A DNA stretch of 64,000 bases. Source: Anaeromyces robustus (taxonomy: Eukaryota; Neocallimastigomycota; Neocallimastigomycetes; Neocallimastigales; Neocallimastigaceae). The stretch's first letter is position 1. Each line of letters begins with the position of its first letter. The notes under the pieces were generated by a model, which saw only the letters and a program-made list of their open reading frames with translations, ran no database searches and had not been told where the DNA came from. A program made the translations under genes and the position numbers. The stretch lies in contig MCFG01000305.1 of assembly GCA_002104895.1 (NCBI GenBank), positions 22,425 through 86,424 on the forward strand, in the 5' to 3' direction. Positions 39,060 to 57,325 of this stretch are shown here, piece by piece.

Positions 39060-39359
39060 ATGGCTTCTGTAATGGTTCATCCTATTGTTCAATTAGAAAA
39101 AAAATGCTTAGACTTTGCTAACGAATGTGATAATCAATCTATTGAAAAACGTGAAGCATTTATTAATGATATGCTTTCATTATATCAACATATTTTTATT
39201 TATGAAGATGAAAATAGTAAAACTTATGCCAAATATTCAAATTTAGTAAAAAGTATTGGTTACTCTAAGGCTTTAAGTCCAGAAGATTATAATATTATCA
39301 TAAATGAACTTGAAACTATGTGTGGTGGAGTTATTACTGAAAAATGTAATATTTTATAA
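39060..39359 (+). CDS. Hypothetical 99-residue protein
   Basis: Open from an ATG preceded by a long A-rich leader to a TAA at 39357-39359. The sequence has normal protein composition (Cys, Trp-free, charged, helical-looking), no signal peptide and no membrane segment, so it is probably cytosolic or nuclear. Its GC content is clearly above the flanks, which supports a real gene. I do not recognise the family. It starts MASVMVHPIVQLEKKCLDFA and ends with a Cys-rich tail (CGGVITEKCNIL). Nothing nearby suggests a role. Confidence 0.75.
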   Translation: MASVMVHPIVQLEKKCLDFANECDNQSIEKREAFINDMLSLYQHIFIYEDENSKTYAKYSNLVKSIGYSKALSPEDYNIIINELETMCGGVITEKCNIL

Positions 39360-41665
39360 GCATCCTAAAATAAATGAGTTATAATCATATCTTTAATTAT
39401 TTTAAGATTTTTGAAGATAAAGAAAATCGAAAAAAGAAAATCGACAAAAGAAAATATAAAATATAAAATATAAAATATAAAATGAAAAAAGTATATTTTA
39501 TTTATATTTTTTTAAATAAAATAAGTTAATAAATAATAAAAGATAAAAAATAAAAAATAAAAAATAAAAAATAAATAATAAATAATAAATAATAAAAAAT
39601 AAAAAATAAAAATAATAAATAATAAAACAAAATAAAAACAAAAAAAATATTAGTTAAAAGAAAAATAAAAGCAAAGCAAATAATAAAAATAAAATAATAA
39701 AAATGATTAAATCATATAATTAAATAAATAAAATAAATAAATAAAATAAATAAAATAAATAAGTAAAATAAATAAAATAAATAAATAAAATAAATAAAAT
39801 AAATAAATAAATAAAATAAATAAAATAAATAAATAAAATATTTTATAAAATATATTTCTCTTAGTTTTTTCATTTTTTAATTTTAATTTTATATAAGTGC
39901 TTTATTGATAGTAAAATTTTTTATTTTTTTTTTGCTTTTATTTATTTTTTTTGTTTTTATTTATTTTTTTTGTTTTAATTTATATTTTGTTTTAATTTAA
40001 TTTTTGTTTTTATTTATTTTTTTGTTTTTATTTTTTATTTTCATATTAAAAATTTTATAATAAATTAAATTTTTCTAAAAATAGAAAATAGAAATTAAGA
40101 ACAAATAAATGAAAAAATGAAATATGGGAATTAATTTGTCCAAAAATGGGTAATAAAGAGTAAAAAATAAAAAAATGGATATAATAATAAAATTTGTCCA
40201 AAAATGGACAATAAACAATAAGAAATGAAATACCGATTTTTTTTTGTTAAAATTGAATAGTAGAAAAGATAAAAAAATATAAATGAAATAATAAAAAAAT
40301 TATTATCATTATTATTAATGGTTTATTTTAATAAAATATTTAGTAATCATTAATGGTTTATTTTATATAAAATAATAAAATATTGAGTAATTATTAATGA
40401 TAATTATTTATTTTGTTCTAATTTTTTTTTTTTTATTTTATTTTTAAATAATTATTTACTTTGTTCTACTTTTTTTTTTTGTTTATTTTACTTTTAAATA
40501 AGTAATATTTGAATTTTTTTGAATTATTTATGACTGATTATTTTATAATAAAAATGAGCCAATTATTAAAAAACAATTTATTATTGTTTATAAAAATTCA
40601 TTAACTTTAAAGTGCATAATATAAATTAAAACTTTAAATAATATAAAATTATATTTTTATAACTAAAATAGGAATAATTAATTATTAATTTGATGAATAA
40701 AAAAAAAGAAAATTCTGTAGAACCAAAAAAATTTTTTTATTATTGTTTATAAAAATTCATTAACTTTAAAATGCATAATATAAATTAAAACTTTAAATAA
40801 TATAAAATTATATTTTCATAACTAAAATAGGAATAATTAATTATTAATTTGATGAATAAAAAAAAAGAAAATTCTGTAGAACCAAAAAAATTTTTTTATC
40901 TTATATTTTTTTATCTAATAATTTTTTTTTATCTAATAATATTATTTTTATCTAATAAAATTTTTTATCTAATAATGTATAATAATAATATATAGAAAAA
41001 TATTAATGGTATACTAATAATATTCTTCTATATAATAATATACAATTAATATTCTTCTATATTATAATATACTATTAATATTTTTCTATATAATAATATA
41101 CAATTAATAATTTTCTATATAATAATATACAATTAATAATTTTTCCATTCCTAATAATATTCCTCTATCTTTATAATTGATAAAAAAATTAGAATTTTTT
41201 AATTATTATTTAATATATATAAATAGAATGGTTAAAAAATCCATATATACAACTTTTCAGAAAAAAAAAGCTATATATTGTTTTATAAATATTTTAAATG
41301 TTTTAAATTATTATATAAAAATAATTAAAAAAGTTAAGAAACCAAATTATAAAATATATAACAGTAGTTATTTTTGAATTAAATATTATCAACTTCAATT
41401 TATTTTGCATAGACAACTTAAATATTATTATTAATTTTTATATACTTTCTTATTTATTTATTTCATAATTTTTTTTTAAAAAGATTTTTTATTAAGAAAT
41501 ATAAGATTATAAAGAATAAGTTATAACCCTAAAAGGAAGGAATACAATAATTTATTATAATAAAATAAAAAAATTTTTTTTTAAAAAAAAAAAAAAAAGG
41601 AAAATATTTCAAGTTTATGGAGACATCATACTACATTTGTTCCATCTTTTTTATTATTTTTATTA

Positions 41666-41700
<35 letters not shown>

Positions 41701-43688
41701 TTATGAAAGAGACTATTATATTATTTATTATCCAATCTATTAGGAAAATATATATATATATATATATAAATTAAAATTAAAATTTTATTTCCATAATTTA
41801 GAAAAAGAAAATTTAATATTTTTTTATAAAAAAAAAAGTATTTTGATTAATATAAAATAATAATATAAATATAAATATAATATAATTTAATATTTACCTT
41901 CTAAAAATGTATAATAGGAGAATAAAAATTGATAATTAAAAATTAAAATATATATCTTTCAGAACACATTTTATTTTCTTTTTTTTTTTTTTTTGTTTAG
42001 ACTAAAAAAATAATAAATGAAAAAAAAAAGATTATTAAGTAATATTAATACATTTATATTTAGTACATTTGTTGATAAAAGATTAAAATAAGTTAAAAAA
42101 TATTATCTAAAATTATAATGAAATAAATAGGACAATAAAAAATAAGGTGTGTTGATTATATATAAAATTAATACAAAGTAAATGGATATTAGTTTCTTAG
42201 AGTATTATACTTTAAAAAAAAAGGTAAAAATTTATAACATCCATAATTAATTCCTATATATCAAACAAAATCAATATTTTTCAATAACAAATTAAATACT
42301 AAATTTTTTTCTCAAAGTGTGAAATTTTGGTTATAATTGATTTATTATATATTTGATTAAGAAATTTGAATTATATACTAGGGTTAAAAAAATACATTCT
42401 TTTCTATTATCTTTACTGAATTATTTATTATTGTTGTTAAAAAAACAATAAGAAATTAATAATAAAAAAAATAAATAATAAAAAAATTAATAATAAAAAA
42501 AAATAAATAATAAAAAAATAAATAATAAAAATTAATAATAAAAAAATAGAAAAAATAAAATATATAAAAAATAAAAAATAAAATATATAGAAAAAATAAA
42601 ATAAAATTTATGAAATTGTGTTATTGTTAAAAAATAATTGTATATTAAATTTATTATTAAAAAGCATTTTAATATTTTTATTATAAAAGATTAATTTTAA
42701 TAAAGAGATAAAGTAAAAATTAATAAGCAAGATATCAATATATTTTAAATTTTTAATATAAATTAATATATATTTATAATATAAAGAGAAAAATCTTTAA
42801 TATTTTATTTATTCAGTTGTATGTTTTTTTTCTCATTATATAATTATTATAAATATAATATATATATATATATATATAAAATTTTGAAATATTATAATAA
42901 TAGAAGTAATAACTAAATTTGTTTTATTTTATTTTTATTATTAATTTTTTATTATTATTTTTTTTATTTTTATTTTTTTTATTATATTTTTAATTATATA
43001 TATTATTTTTACATATTCATTTATTTGTTTATGTGTTTTATTTTTACTTTTTGTTTTGAATTAATTACTTTTAACTTTTTAATTTTTTTACCGTTTTTAA
43101 TTAATCAAAAATTTCGTTATTAAAATTCGTTATTATTAATCTATTTATTACTTGTATTTATTTTTTCTTTTTAATTTCTTTTTTTTTTAAATTTATATTT
43201 TTTATTTTTTACTCTTTTTTCTAAAATAGCAAAATTTGTATTTAAATTTTTTTAAAAAAAAATTTAAATACAAATAAACAATTTTTTGATCGATCTTTTT
43301 AATAACAGGTGTTTGGTTTAATCTTTTTTAAATAATTTTTTTAATTATATTTATATTTTTATTTTTATTTTTATTGTTTGTATTAATATTTGGACCATTA
43401 TTTAATTTATTTATTTATATCGTTACACAAAGTAGAATCAATTCTTTCTTCTTCTGTTATCTCTTTTTCCATTTCAATTATTTTATTTTTTAGGATGTGA
43501 CTCATTTCACCAACTTAATCTACAAAAATTTACACTTCTTAAAAAATTAAAAAATACGCCATATAAAAAATGTAATTATTTTTCAAATTAGAAAATTTAT
43601 TATATTTAAATTTATTTATTTACTTATTTATTGATGATATAATTGTATATATATATATATAATTGAATATATATTAAATATTATATAG
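39360..43688. other. AT-rich region without a recognisable gene
   Basis: Contents: AAAT/AATAA arrays (39541-39620, 39720-39840), a 159-bp tandem duplication (40578-40899), several 33-36-bp units with ATTCTTCTATATAATAATATAC (about 41010-41140), and T-runs. At 43400-43510 the minus strand has a short open, charged stretch (MSHILKNKIIEMEKEITEEE) that may be a gene remnant. The 5' end of the LRR gene should lie in this region, but I could not find a convincing first exon. Confidence 0.5.
40578..40899. repeat. Tandem duplication, 2 x about 159 bp
   Basis: The sequence from TTATTGTTTATAAAAATTCA through GTAGAACCAAAAAAATTT occurs twice, with only one or two base differences. Confidence 0.92.
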
Positions 43689-47371
<3,683 letters not shown>

Positions 47372-47992
47372 ATTCTGTATAAAAATTAACAAAAAAAAAA
47401 AAAAAAAAAAAAAAAGAAATTATTGTAAAAATAATTTATATTTTTTTTACTTATAATAACTATTTAATAAAATAATTGCTTCATTAATATATATATATAT
47501 TAATAATTTTATTGGCTTATAATATTTAATTATAATAATTTTAAGTAATAATATTAATACTATTACTAATAATAATAATAATAATAATACTATTACTACT
47601 AATAATAATATATATATTTTATTATTAGAGAATATTGTTATAAGTTATATATTTATATATTATTTACTTTTTTTTTTTTTATATGTTAAAAAATATTTTT
47701 ATCTTTGATAAAAAAAAATAAATATGTTCAAATAAAAAATATATAGAATAATAAACATTAGTATCTATAATCTATAATCTATTAAAAATGATAACATTTA
47801 ATTATACTAATAATGGAATTAAAAAAAATATTATATTTTTTTAAATTTTGTGTAATTAATTAAATAAAGAATTCTTGTTAAAAATTTGAAAATATATAAT
47901 TAAAATTTAATAACTTTAAATTTAAAATATTAATTATTATGGTTATTATAATTATTATGTAATATTAACTTTATTATTTTTTACCTTTTTTG

Positions 47993-48053
<61 letters not shown>

Positions 48054-48443
48054 TAAAATGATTAATAATATTGTAGATATTTATTTATTTATGTATGTAT
48101 CTATTTATCTATTTATCATTTAGTATTAGTATAATACTAAAAATTATTATAATTTAATATATATAAACTTTGTTTTATTTCTCATTTTTGTCATTTTTAT
48201 AACCAATAATATATATTTAATCTTTAATAAAAAAAACACATACAAAATATATATTTAAATAATTTAAAAACAAAAAATAAAAAAGAAAAAAAAAAGTATA
48301 AATAAACTTCAAATATCCTTTTCATATTAAAATTAAATCCAAATTATTTAATTAATAAAAAAAAAATTTATAAATTTTTTTTTTTTTTTTAAAAAAAGTA
48401 TATATATATATACATCATATATATATATAAATAAATTGAAAAA
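47372..48443. other. Spacer between LRR-CBM18 and lysozyme-domain genes
   Basis: AT-rich, with an A-run at 47391-47415, an (ATT)n stretch at 47995-48053 and a TA-rich leader just before 48444. No gene seen. Confidence 0.65.
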
Positions 48444-51044
48444 ATGCATTTCAATTCCAAGTCATTTTTAGCTTTATTAACTATTGTACCATCTACATTA
48501 GCTGCTGTTAATGGCAGATGTAGTGGTAAAGATGGTATATGTATTGATACTGAAACATGTACTAGTTATAGTGGTCAATATGTTTCTGGTAAATGTCCAA
48601 ATGACCCAACTAATATAAAATGTTGTGATGATATTCCTTGTCAATCTGATGATGGAAGAACAGGTAGTTGTATGTTTACGGATCAATGTACAGGTGATAC
48701 TATTTCTGGAAAATGTCCAGGAGGTAGTAATTTTAAATGTTGTATTCCAAAGGCAGTTGGAACTAAGTGTTCTTTCGAAGGATTAAATGGTACATGTAAG
48801 TATGTAGATGATTGTTCTTATGGTTTTACAGCTACTGGTTTATGTCCAGGAGGTTCTAATATTCAATGTTGTCTTCCAAAAACTACATGTGAAAGTGATG
48901 ATGGTATAGAAGGTCAATGTTTACAAGTTAGTGAATGTGATACTGGTAATATTGTTAGTGGTAAATGTCCAGGAAATAGTAATATTAAATGTTGTCTTCC
49001 AAAACAAGCTGCAGTTGGAACTAAATGTTCTTATGATGGATTAAGTGGTATATGTAAGTATGTTGATGATTGTTTTTTCGGTTTTAATGTATCTGGTTTA
49101 TGTCCAGGAGGTTCTAACATCAAATGTTGTCTTCCAAAGAATAAATGTGAAGATGATGATGGTGTAGAAGGTCAATGTTTACCAACTAGTCAATGTACTA
49201 CTAATAATATTGTTAGTGGTAAATGTCCAGGTGGTAGTGATGTTAAATGTTGTCTTCCTAAACCAGCTGAACCTAAATGTTCTTATGATGGATTAAATGG
49301 TAAATGTAAAAATGTTAATGATTGTGATGGTTTTACCGTTTCTGGTTTATGTCCAGGAGGTTCCGATGTTAAATGTTGTCTACCAAAGAATAAATGTGAA
49401 AGTGATGGAATTGAAGGTGAATGTTTACCTATTAGTAATTGTGGTACTGGTAATATTGTTAATGGTAAATGTCAAGGAGGAAGTGATATTAAATGTTGTC
49501 TTCCAAAACCACCAGAAGTTAAATGTACTTATGATGGATTAAAGGGTATATGTAAAAATGTTAGTGAATGTTCTGATGGTTTTACTGTTTCTGGTTTATG
49601 TCCAGGAGGTTCTGATGTTAAATGCTGTCTTCCAAAGAATAAATGTGAAAGTGATGGAGTTGAAGGTGAATGTATATCTGTTGGTCAATGTAGTACTGGT
49701 AATATTGTTAGTGGTAAATGTGAAGGTGGTAGTGACATTAAATGTTGTCTTCCAAAACCACCAGAAGTTAAATGTACTTATGATGGATTAAAGGGTATAT
49801 GTAAAAATGTTAGTGAATGTACTGATGGTTTTAATGTTTCTGGTTTATGTCCAGGTGGCTCTGATGTTAAGTGTTGTCTTCCAAAGAATAAATGTGAAAG
49901 TGATGGAGTTGAAGGTGAATGTATATCTGTTAGTCAATGTGGTACTGGTAATATTGTTAGTGGTAAATGCCAAGGTGGTAGTGACATTAAATGTTGTCTT
50001 CCAAAACAAACTACCACCACTACTACTACTATAACAAAGAAAACTTCTATTACTACCACCACTATTACAACAACTAAACCAGAAACAACAACAACAACTA
50101 CAACTACTACCACTAAACCAAAAACTACTACAACCACTACAACTACAACTACTAAACCAAAAACTACTACAACCACTACAACTACAACTACTAAACCAAA
50201 AACTACTACAACCACTACAACTACTACCACTAAACTTAAAACTACTACCACCACCACCACCACCACTACTACCACTACTACAATTCCACCTACTCCAACT
50301 GTACAATGTGCAAATAGTTTTAGTGTATGTGGTGGAAGTGAATACCCAGATGCTCCAAATTGTTGTGTAGCTGGTTATGTATGTGATAAAACTTATGAAA
50401 AATATTATATATGTCTTCCAGAAAATCTTGTTAATACAAGTACTACAACAACAACAACAACAACAACAACTACTACTACTACCACCACTACTACTACTAC
50501 AACAACTACAACTACAACTCTTGTTCCAACTGGTTATCCAACAGGAAATGAAGGACAAATATGGACTTTCTTCTTAAATAAAATTGGAAATCCATTCGGT
50601 GTTGCTGGTTTAATGGGAAATCTTTACGCTGTTTCTGGATTAATTCCAAATAATCTCCAAGATTCCTTTGAAAGAACTCTTAAAATGAATGATGAAGATT
50701 ATACCAAAAAAGTTGATAATAATTCATACACTAACTTTGTCAATGATTCAGCTGGATATGGTTTAGCTCAATGGTCTGATCCATCTGTTAAGAAAGCTCT
50801 TCTTGATTATGCAAAAAGTAAAAATCAATCCATTGGAAGTCTTGAAATACAATTGGAATTCATTTATAAAGAACTTACTGAAAAGTATTCCTATGTATTA
50901 AATATATTAAAGTTTACAAGAAATATTCAAGAAGCATCTGATCGAGTATTAATTGATTATGAACAATATAAAAATTTAAATATGGCTATAGTACTTAGAA
51001 GAAGATCTATTGGAATTGAAATCTTTAACAGACATGTTAAATAA
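48444..51044 (+). CDS. Secreted Cys-rich repeat protein with CBM1-like and phage-tail-lysozyme domains
   Basis: 866 residues. Signal peptide 1-20; twelve Cys-rich repeats of about 40 residues (21-520) with six Cys each, ending GxCPGGSxxKCC(L/I)PK; a Thr-rich linker (about 520-618); a CBM1-like module (about 620-655, CGG...NCCVAGYVC...YYICLP); a second Thr linker; and a C-terminal domain (about 700-866). The last domain resembles the phage tail lysozyme family of bacterial and phage peptidoglycan hydrolases (GLMGNLYAxSGLIPNNLQ, NDSAGYGLAQWSDPSVKKAL). At the position where the family has the catalytic Glu (YAESGL), this protein has Val730. The domain is probably of bacterial origin, joined to fungal modules. 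The role would be binding or attacking bacterial walls outside the cell; with Val730, catalysis is doubtful. CBM1 assignment is tentative. Confidence 0.88.
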   Translation: MHFNSKSFLALLTIVPSTLAAVNGRCSGKDGICIDTETCTSYSGQYVSGKCPNDPTNIKCCDDIPCQSDDGRTGSCMFTDQCTGDTISGKCPGGSNFKCCIPKAVGTKCSFEGLNGTCKYVDDCSYGFTATGLCPGGSNIQCCLPKTTCESDDGIEGQCLQVSECDTGNIVSGKCPGNSNIKCCLPKQAAVGTKCSYDGLSGICKYVDDCFFGFNVSGLCPGGSNIKCCLPKNKCEDDDGVEGQCLPTSQCTTNNIVSGKCPGGSDVKCCLPKPAEPKCSYDGLNGKCKNVNDCDGFTVSGLCPGGSDVKCCLPKNKCESDGIEGECLPISNCGTGNIVNGKCQGGSDIKCCLPKPPEVKCTYDGLKGICKNVSECSDGFTVSGLCPGGSDVKCCLPKNKCESDGVEGECISVGQCSTGNIVSGKCEGGSDIKCCLPKPPEVKCTYDGLKGICKNVSECTDGFNVSGLCPGGSDVKCCLPKNKCESDGVEGECISVSQCGTGNIVSGKCQGGSDIKCCLPKQTTTTTTTITKKTSITTTTITTTKPETTTTTTTTTTKPKTTTTTTTTTTKPKTTTTTTTTTTKPKTTTTTTTTTTKLKTTTTTTTTTTTTTTIPPTPTVQCANSFSVCGGSEYPDAPNCCVAGYVCDKTYEKYYICLPENLVNTSTTTTTTTTTTTTTTTTTTTTTTTTTTLVPTGYPTGNEGQIWTFFLNKIGNPFGVAGLMGNLYAVSGLIPNNLQDSFERTLKMNDEDYTKKVDNNSYTNFVNDSAGYGLAQWSDPSVKKALLDYAKSKNQSIGSLEIQLEFIYKELTEKYSYVLNILKFTRNIQEASDRVLIDYEQYKNLNMAIVLRRRSIGIEIFNRHVK

Positions 51045-51651
51045 GAAATTATTAATATAATATATTTTTAAAATAAATTTTTAATATATATTATAAATTA
51101 TTTTTTATAAAATAATTAATTATTTCTTATATATATATAAAATATTAAATATTAAAAATAAAATAATATTTTAATATATAATTCTTTCATATCATACTTT
51201 CATTAAAATAAAAGTATGTATTTTGAATTGTGGAATTATAAATATATTAGTATATTTATATTATTATAAATATAAATATACTAATAAATAAATATGAAAA
51301 ATTCATATTTTGTTATATATTGTTTATATACATAAATTAAATAAATTATTTATTGATATATTTTTTTAAAAAAAAATAAAAAAAAAAAATTATTTATTGA
51401 TATATTTTTTAATAAAAAAAAAAAAAAAATTTAAAAATGAAATATATAATATTATTTTTATTATATAGTATAATAAATCTTAAAATATATTAAATATATG
51501 TAGATATATAAAAATATATAAATATATTAATATAACAAAAAATAAGAAATAAAATAATAAAGAAAAAATAATACAATAATTAATTAAATAAATAAAGAAA
51601 AAATAATACAATAATTAAATAAATAAATAAATAAGTATATTTGATAATAAT

Positions 51652-51698
<47 letters not shown>

Positions 51699-52640
51699 TA
51701 AAATCAAATAGAAATTATTGAAGAACAAAAAAGATTTTTTTATTTATATTAATTTTTACTCTAAAGTGAATGCATTCACAAATGATAGCATTTATTAAAA
51801 AAAAAAATCATGAACTTTTTTTTTTTAATTTTATTTTTATTTTTATTTATATATATTACTTTTATGATTTATTCATTTAAAGTTTCATTTATATCATATA
51901 TATATATTATATATATTTTAAAAATTTTTATTTATAAAAAAAGGTAAATATATATAGAAAAAAATTTAATTATAATAATAGTAAAAAAAAATAACTAGTT
52001 AATAATAAATCTATATATATAATGATAGAAATGAAAACTTTCAATTATTTTCCATACTTAATTTATTATTACCCAAAAAAAAAATGAATATAAAATATTT
52101 AAATGGTATTATATAAATCAATTGTTACTTCTATTATATATATTATATATACATATATTTATATTTATATTTATATTTATATGTATTTAAAATTATATAT
52201 GACATATAAAAAACACTAATTAATAATATAATTCATGTTATTAATATTTTATTTAAGTGATTAATAACGACAAAACAAAGTTATTAAATGTATATATTAA
52301 TAAGTATTTTTATTAAATTTTTATTTATATATATTTATGATTAAAATAACTAATATTAAATAATTATATATATAATTATATATATACATTATTACAAATT
52401 TAATAATTTTAAATATAGTAATAAAATAGATATTATAAAATTTATACATATTAATTATATTACATATTTTTTTTTTAAAGTAATAAAAAAGATACAGAAT
52501 AAAAAAATATTAACATTATTATTATGTATTTTAAAAAATAAAAATTATATGTATATGAAATAAATATTTATTTCTACAAGAACAAAAGTTTTGATATATA
52601 TATATTATTTTTAAATAAATATTTATAAAATAAATAATGT
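51045..52640. other. AT-rich spacer
   Basis: No gene seen. A 43-base T-run lies at 51654-51696. Confidence 0.65.
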
Positions 52641-53030
52641 TTAAGCTGAAGAAGCATTTATAGCATTTTGAACAGCAGCTTGAATACCATTTGGTTCAAC
52701 CTTTACTGTAGTTTTCTTTCCATTAACATTAATAGTAAGTTCTTTAGTAAATACATTGTAGAAGTAATTACCTCTTGGAACAGATTGAGTTGACCAAGTT
52801 GTCCAACCATTATTTGTACTAGTTGTTATACCACCAGTTGTTCCACCAGTAGTTTTTCCACCAGTAGTGGTAGTAGTAGTAGTAGTTACACCACCGGTAG
52901 TTGGCATATTCCAACTCCAAGTCCAACCACCATTATTGGTAGTAGTAGTAGTAACACCATCAGCTGGAATTGGTAAAGCTGAAGTAAATGATAAAGCAAT
53001 AGCAGTAGTTAAAAGAGTAATGAAACGCAT
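52641..53030 (-). CDS. Small Thr/Gly-rich secreted protein
   Basis: 129 residues from the ATG at 53030. Signal peptide about 1-19 (MRFITLLTTAIALSFTSAL), then a mature part of Thr runs and TTGG repeats (likely O-glycosylated), Trp-rich patches (WTWSWNMP, GWTTWS), and a more structured C-terminal 40 residues (ELTINVNGKKTTVKVEPNG). No GPI signal or Cys. I do not recognise the family. A wall-associated or matrix protein is a reasonable guess from composition. The start is supported by the signal peptide directly following. Confidence 0.75.
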   Translation of the reverse strand: MRFITLLTTAIALSFTSALPIPADGVTTTTTNNGGWTWSWNMPTTGGVTTTTTTTTGGKTTGGTTGGITTSTNNGWTTWSTQSVPRGNYFYNVFTKELTINVNGKKTTVKVEPNGIQAAVQNAINASSA

Positions 53031-54962
<1,932 letters not shown>

Positions 54963-55281
54963 TCAAAAATATAAAACAAAACTTAAAATAAATGTTAATA
55001 AAATGAATGATGAAGAGATATTATTAGTTGTGGCTGCACTATTGGTATTTTGCATTTTATTTTGATCGTATCCTACAGTATTATTTACTGGATTGCTATC
55101 ATTTCTTATTGTATCATTCATTGGGTTAACATTTAATTGGTTGTCTTCTATAGTATTATTTAAAGGATTATTATCTTGGTCATTAATAATTGTCATGGTT
55201 GGTTGAATATTAGTTGTTGTAGTCAACATTATGGTAGTGGTAGTATTTGTGGTTGTAGTAGTAGTAATAGTAGTATTTGTG

Positions 55282-55313
<32 letters not shown>

Positions 55314-57325
55314 TGTTGTTGTTGTTGTAGTTGTAGTTGATGTATTAGTATTGGAATAAGAAATTGAAGATCCTTCACGAATAGATGGTTCGGAATTATA
55401 ATTCATATTAAATTGTTTACAAACAGTATTAGAAATAACTTTAGTCCAATCCATAATACCATAGGCAGAAGATACACCAGCTTCAATACCATGAATAAAA
55501 TCATTATAAGTAAAGTGATAAGTTCTTTTAGTTCCTTTATGTAAACGAGTTAATGAAGTATCCCATTTCATTTCTTCATCTAAACGTTCTTTATAACTAT
55601 ATACTTTTTTACCTAAAGTAACTGGATTAAAAATATGTTTAACAATAGATTTTAAATGTTTTTCGAATAATTCTTTTGATGGACAAGTTTTTAAACCATC
55701 ACAACCAATAAATTTATCAATAATTACACGAGTACCAGGTTCAGCTTCTTCATTTCTATTAACTTTATTCCAATAATCTGAACCTTTACCAACAAATTCT
55801 GTATATTTCTTTGTAGGGAATACTTCTGTTTCAAGTCTATCATTCATACCAATACTCCAGGTTTGATCAAAATCTTGATCAATAAAATAATACTTATATT
55901 TGGAATAATTATATAAAGTACCTTCAGTTTCTTCACTAGGATGATAAGTAACAAAATTTGAAGTAAGGAACCAATAGGAATCCCAATGACCAGCAAGATA
56001 TTCAAGAGCAAGAGCTTTTAACATAGATTCTAAATCAAGCCAATTATCATTTATATTTTTAATTTGTTCTTCATTAGTAACATCTGCCTCAACAAGTTTT
56101 TTCATCATTTCTTTTAATTCAATTTTAAGATCTGAATCTTTATTGGATTGGAAACCTGCTAAATGATCTGGATCATCAGGATTGAAATCTGCACCAGTAG
56201 AACAATCATAAATTGGAGATAATTCACATTTTTTAATAGAACCATCTGAATTACCATAGAATGTTGATTTAATAAAACTTTCAGTAGTAGTATCTTCTTG
56301 TAAAACATAAAGACCAATACCAGTACCATCTTTAAGGTAAACACGAGCAGCTACTGATTCATGAGCTGGATTACCAATAGCATGAGCAATATCACCATAT
56401 AAAATTTGACGGAAGAAAGTTGGATCATAAGAACTTGGTCTAAATTTGAAAACATTTCTTTTGTATAAATTATCACCATCTCTTAATTGAATTCTAAATT
56501 GGAATTTATCTTCATCATCATTTTTACTTGAAGTTTTAACATTCTATTTATTTATATTTAAAAAGAATATATATTTAATATTATTATTATGATTATTATT
56601 ATTTTATTTTATTAATATATATATATATATTTGGTTATAAAAACCAATTTTATTTATAAAATAAGAGAAAACAAAACAAAACAAAAAAAAAAAATTACCT
56701 TAAAAACGTGTACAGTATCCTTTAATATGAATGTTATAGTTTTAAAGTTATCCCATCCAGCTTCAACAAAATATTTTTTATCAACATCAACTATAACAGT
56801 TGGAACATAAGTTGGATCGAAAACTTCAGTTCTACCAATGCTTCTACTCCATGGCTTACTATCTGGATAATAAAATTCTGGCATATTATAAACAGTTAAA
56901 GGACGACCGAAAAGTTCATTATGAGTAGTTTTATCTTTAACTGTACGTTCTATATCTTCTTTTCCGCCACAAATATATTTATATCTAAAATGTTATTAAA
57001 AAAAATTATAGATAAAAATAAAAAGGTTATTACAAATTATTATATACAAAATCATATTTATATAATGTTATTTTTTAATGTATAAAAAAGTAGATTATAT
57101 GAATATATATATATTTTTTTCTTTTCATTATAATATTTACTTAGTATTAAGTGGAACATCAACTGAAGTTTTATAGAGATTTGAACACTCTGAACTTTGT
57201 GACATTGAATGGGTTTCGCCATTAATACTTAATTTACAACTACCATTAAAAGAAATGACTGAGAATTGTACAGCCAAAGCATTTGATATAAAACCTAATA
57301 TTAATATTTTTTCCTTTAAGTTCAT
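54963..57325 (-). CDS. CotH-family surface protein, GPI-anchored
   Basis: Three exons on the minus strand: 57325-57141, 56984-56699 and 56543-54963, with introns of 156 and 155 bp, GT-AG borders and matching phases, giving 683 residues. Signal peptide about 1-19 (MNLKEKILILGFISNALAV). The CotH fold follows: NVFKFRPSSYDPTFFRQ, YGDIAHAIGNPA, ARVYLKDGTGIGLYVLQED, LALEYLAGHWDSYW, and the acidic catalytic box YYFIDQDFDQTW. Then a Thr-rich stretch, an Asn-rich tail and a C-terminal hydrophobic segment (SSSFILLTFILSFVLYF) preceded by small residues, typical of a GPI-anchor signal. CotH proteins are atypical kinases known from bacterial spore coats and from fungal cell surfaces; in this lineage they are expected on the cell or spore wall. 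The substrate is unknown. Confidence 0.9.

Noticed and set aside
41177-41377. 66-codon Lys/Tyr/Ile-rich ORF
   Set aside because: Composition is that of random AT-rich DNA; no signal peptide, motif or leader.
49845-50558. 237-codon minus-strand ORF rich in Ser and Cys
   Set aside because: Antisense shadow of the Thr-rich linker and Cys repeats of the lysozyme-domain gene; composition is fully explained by the opposite strand.
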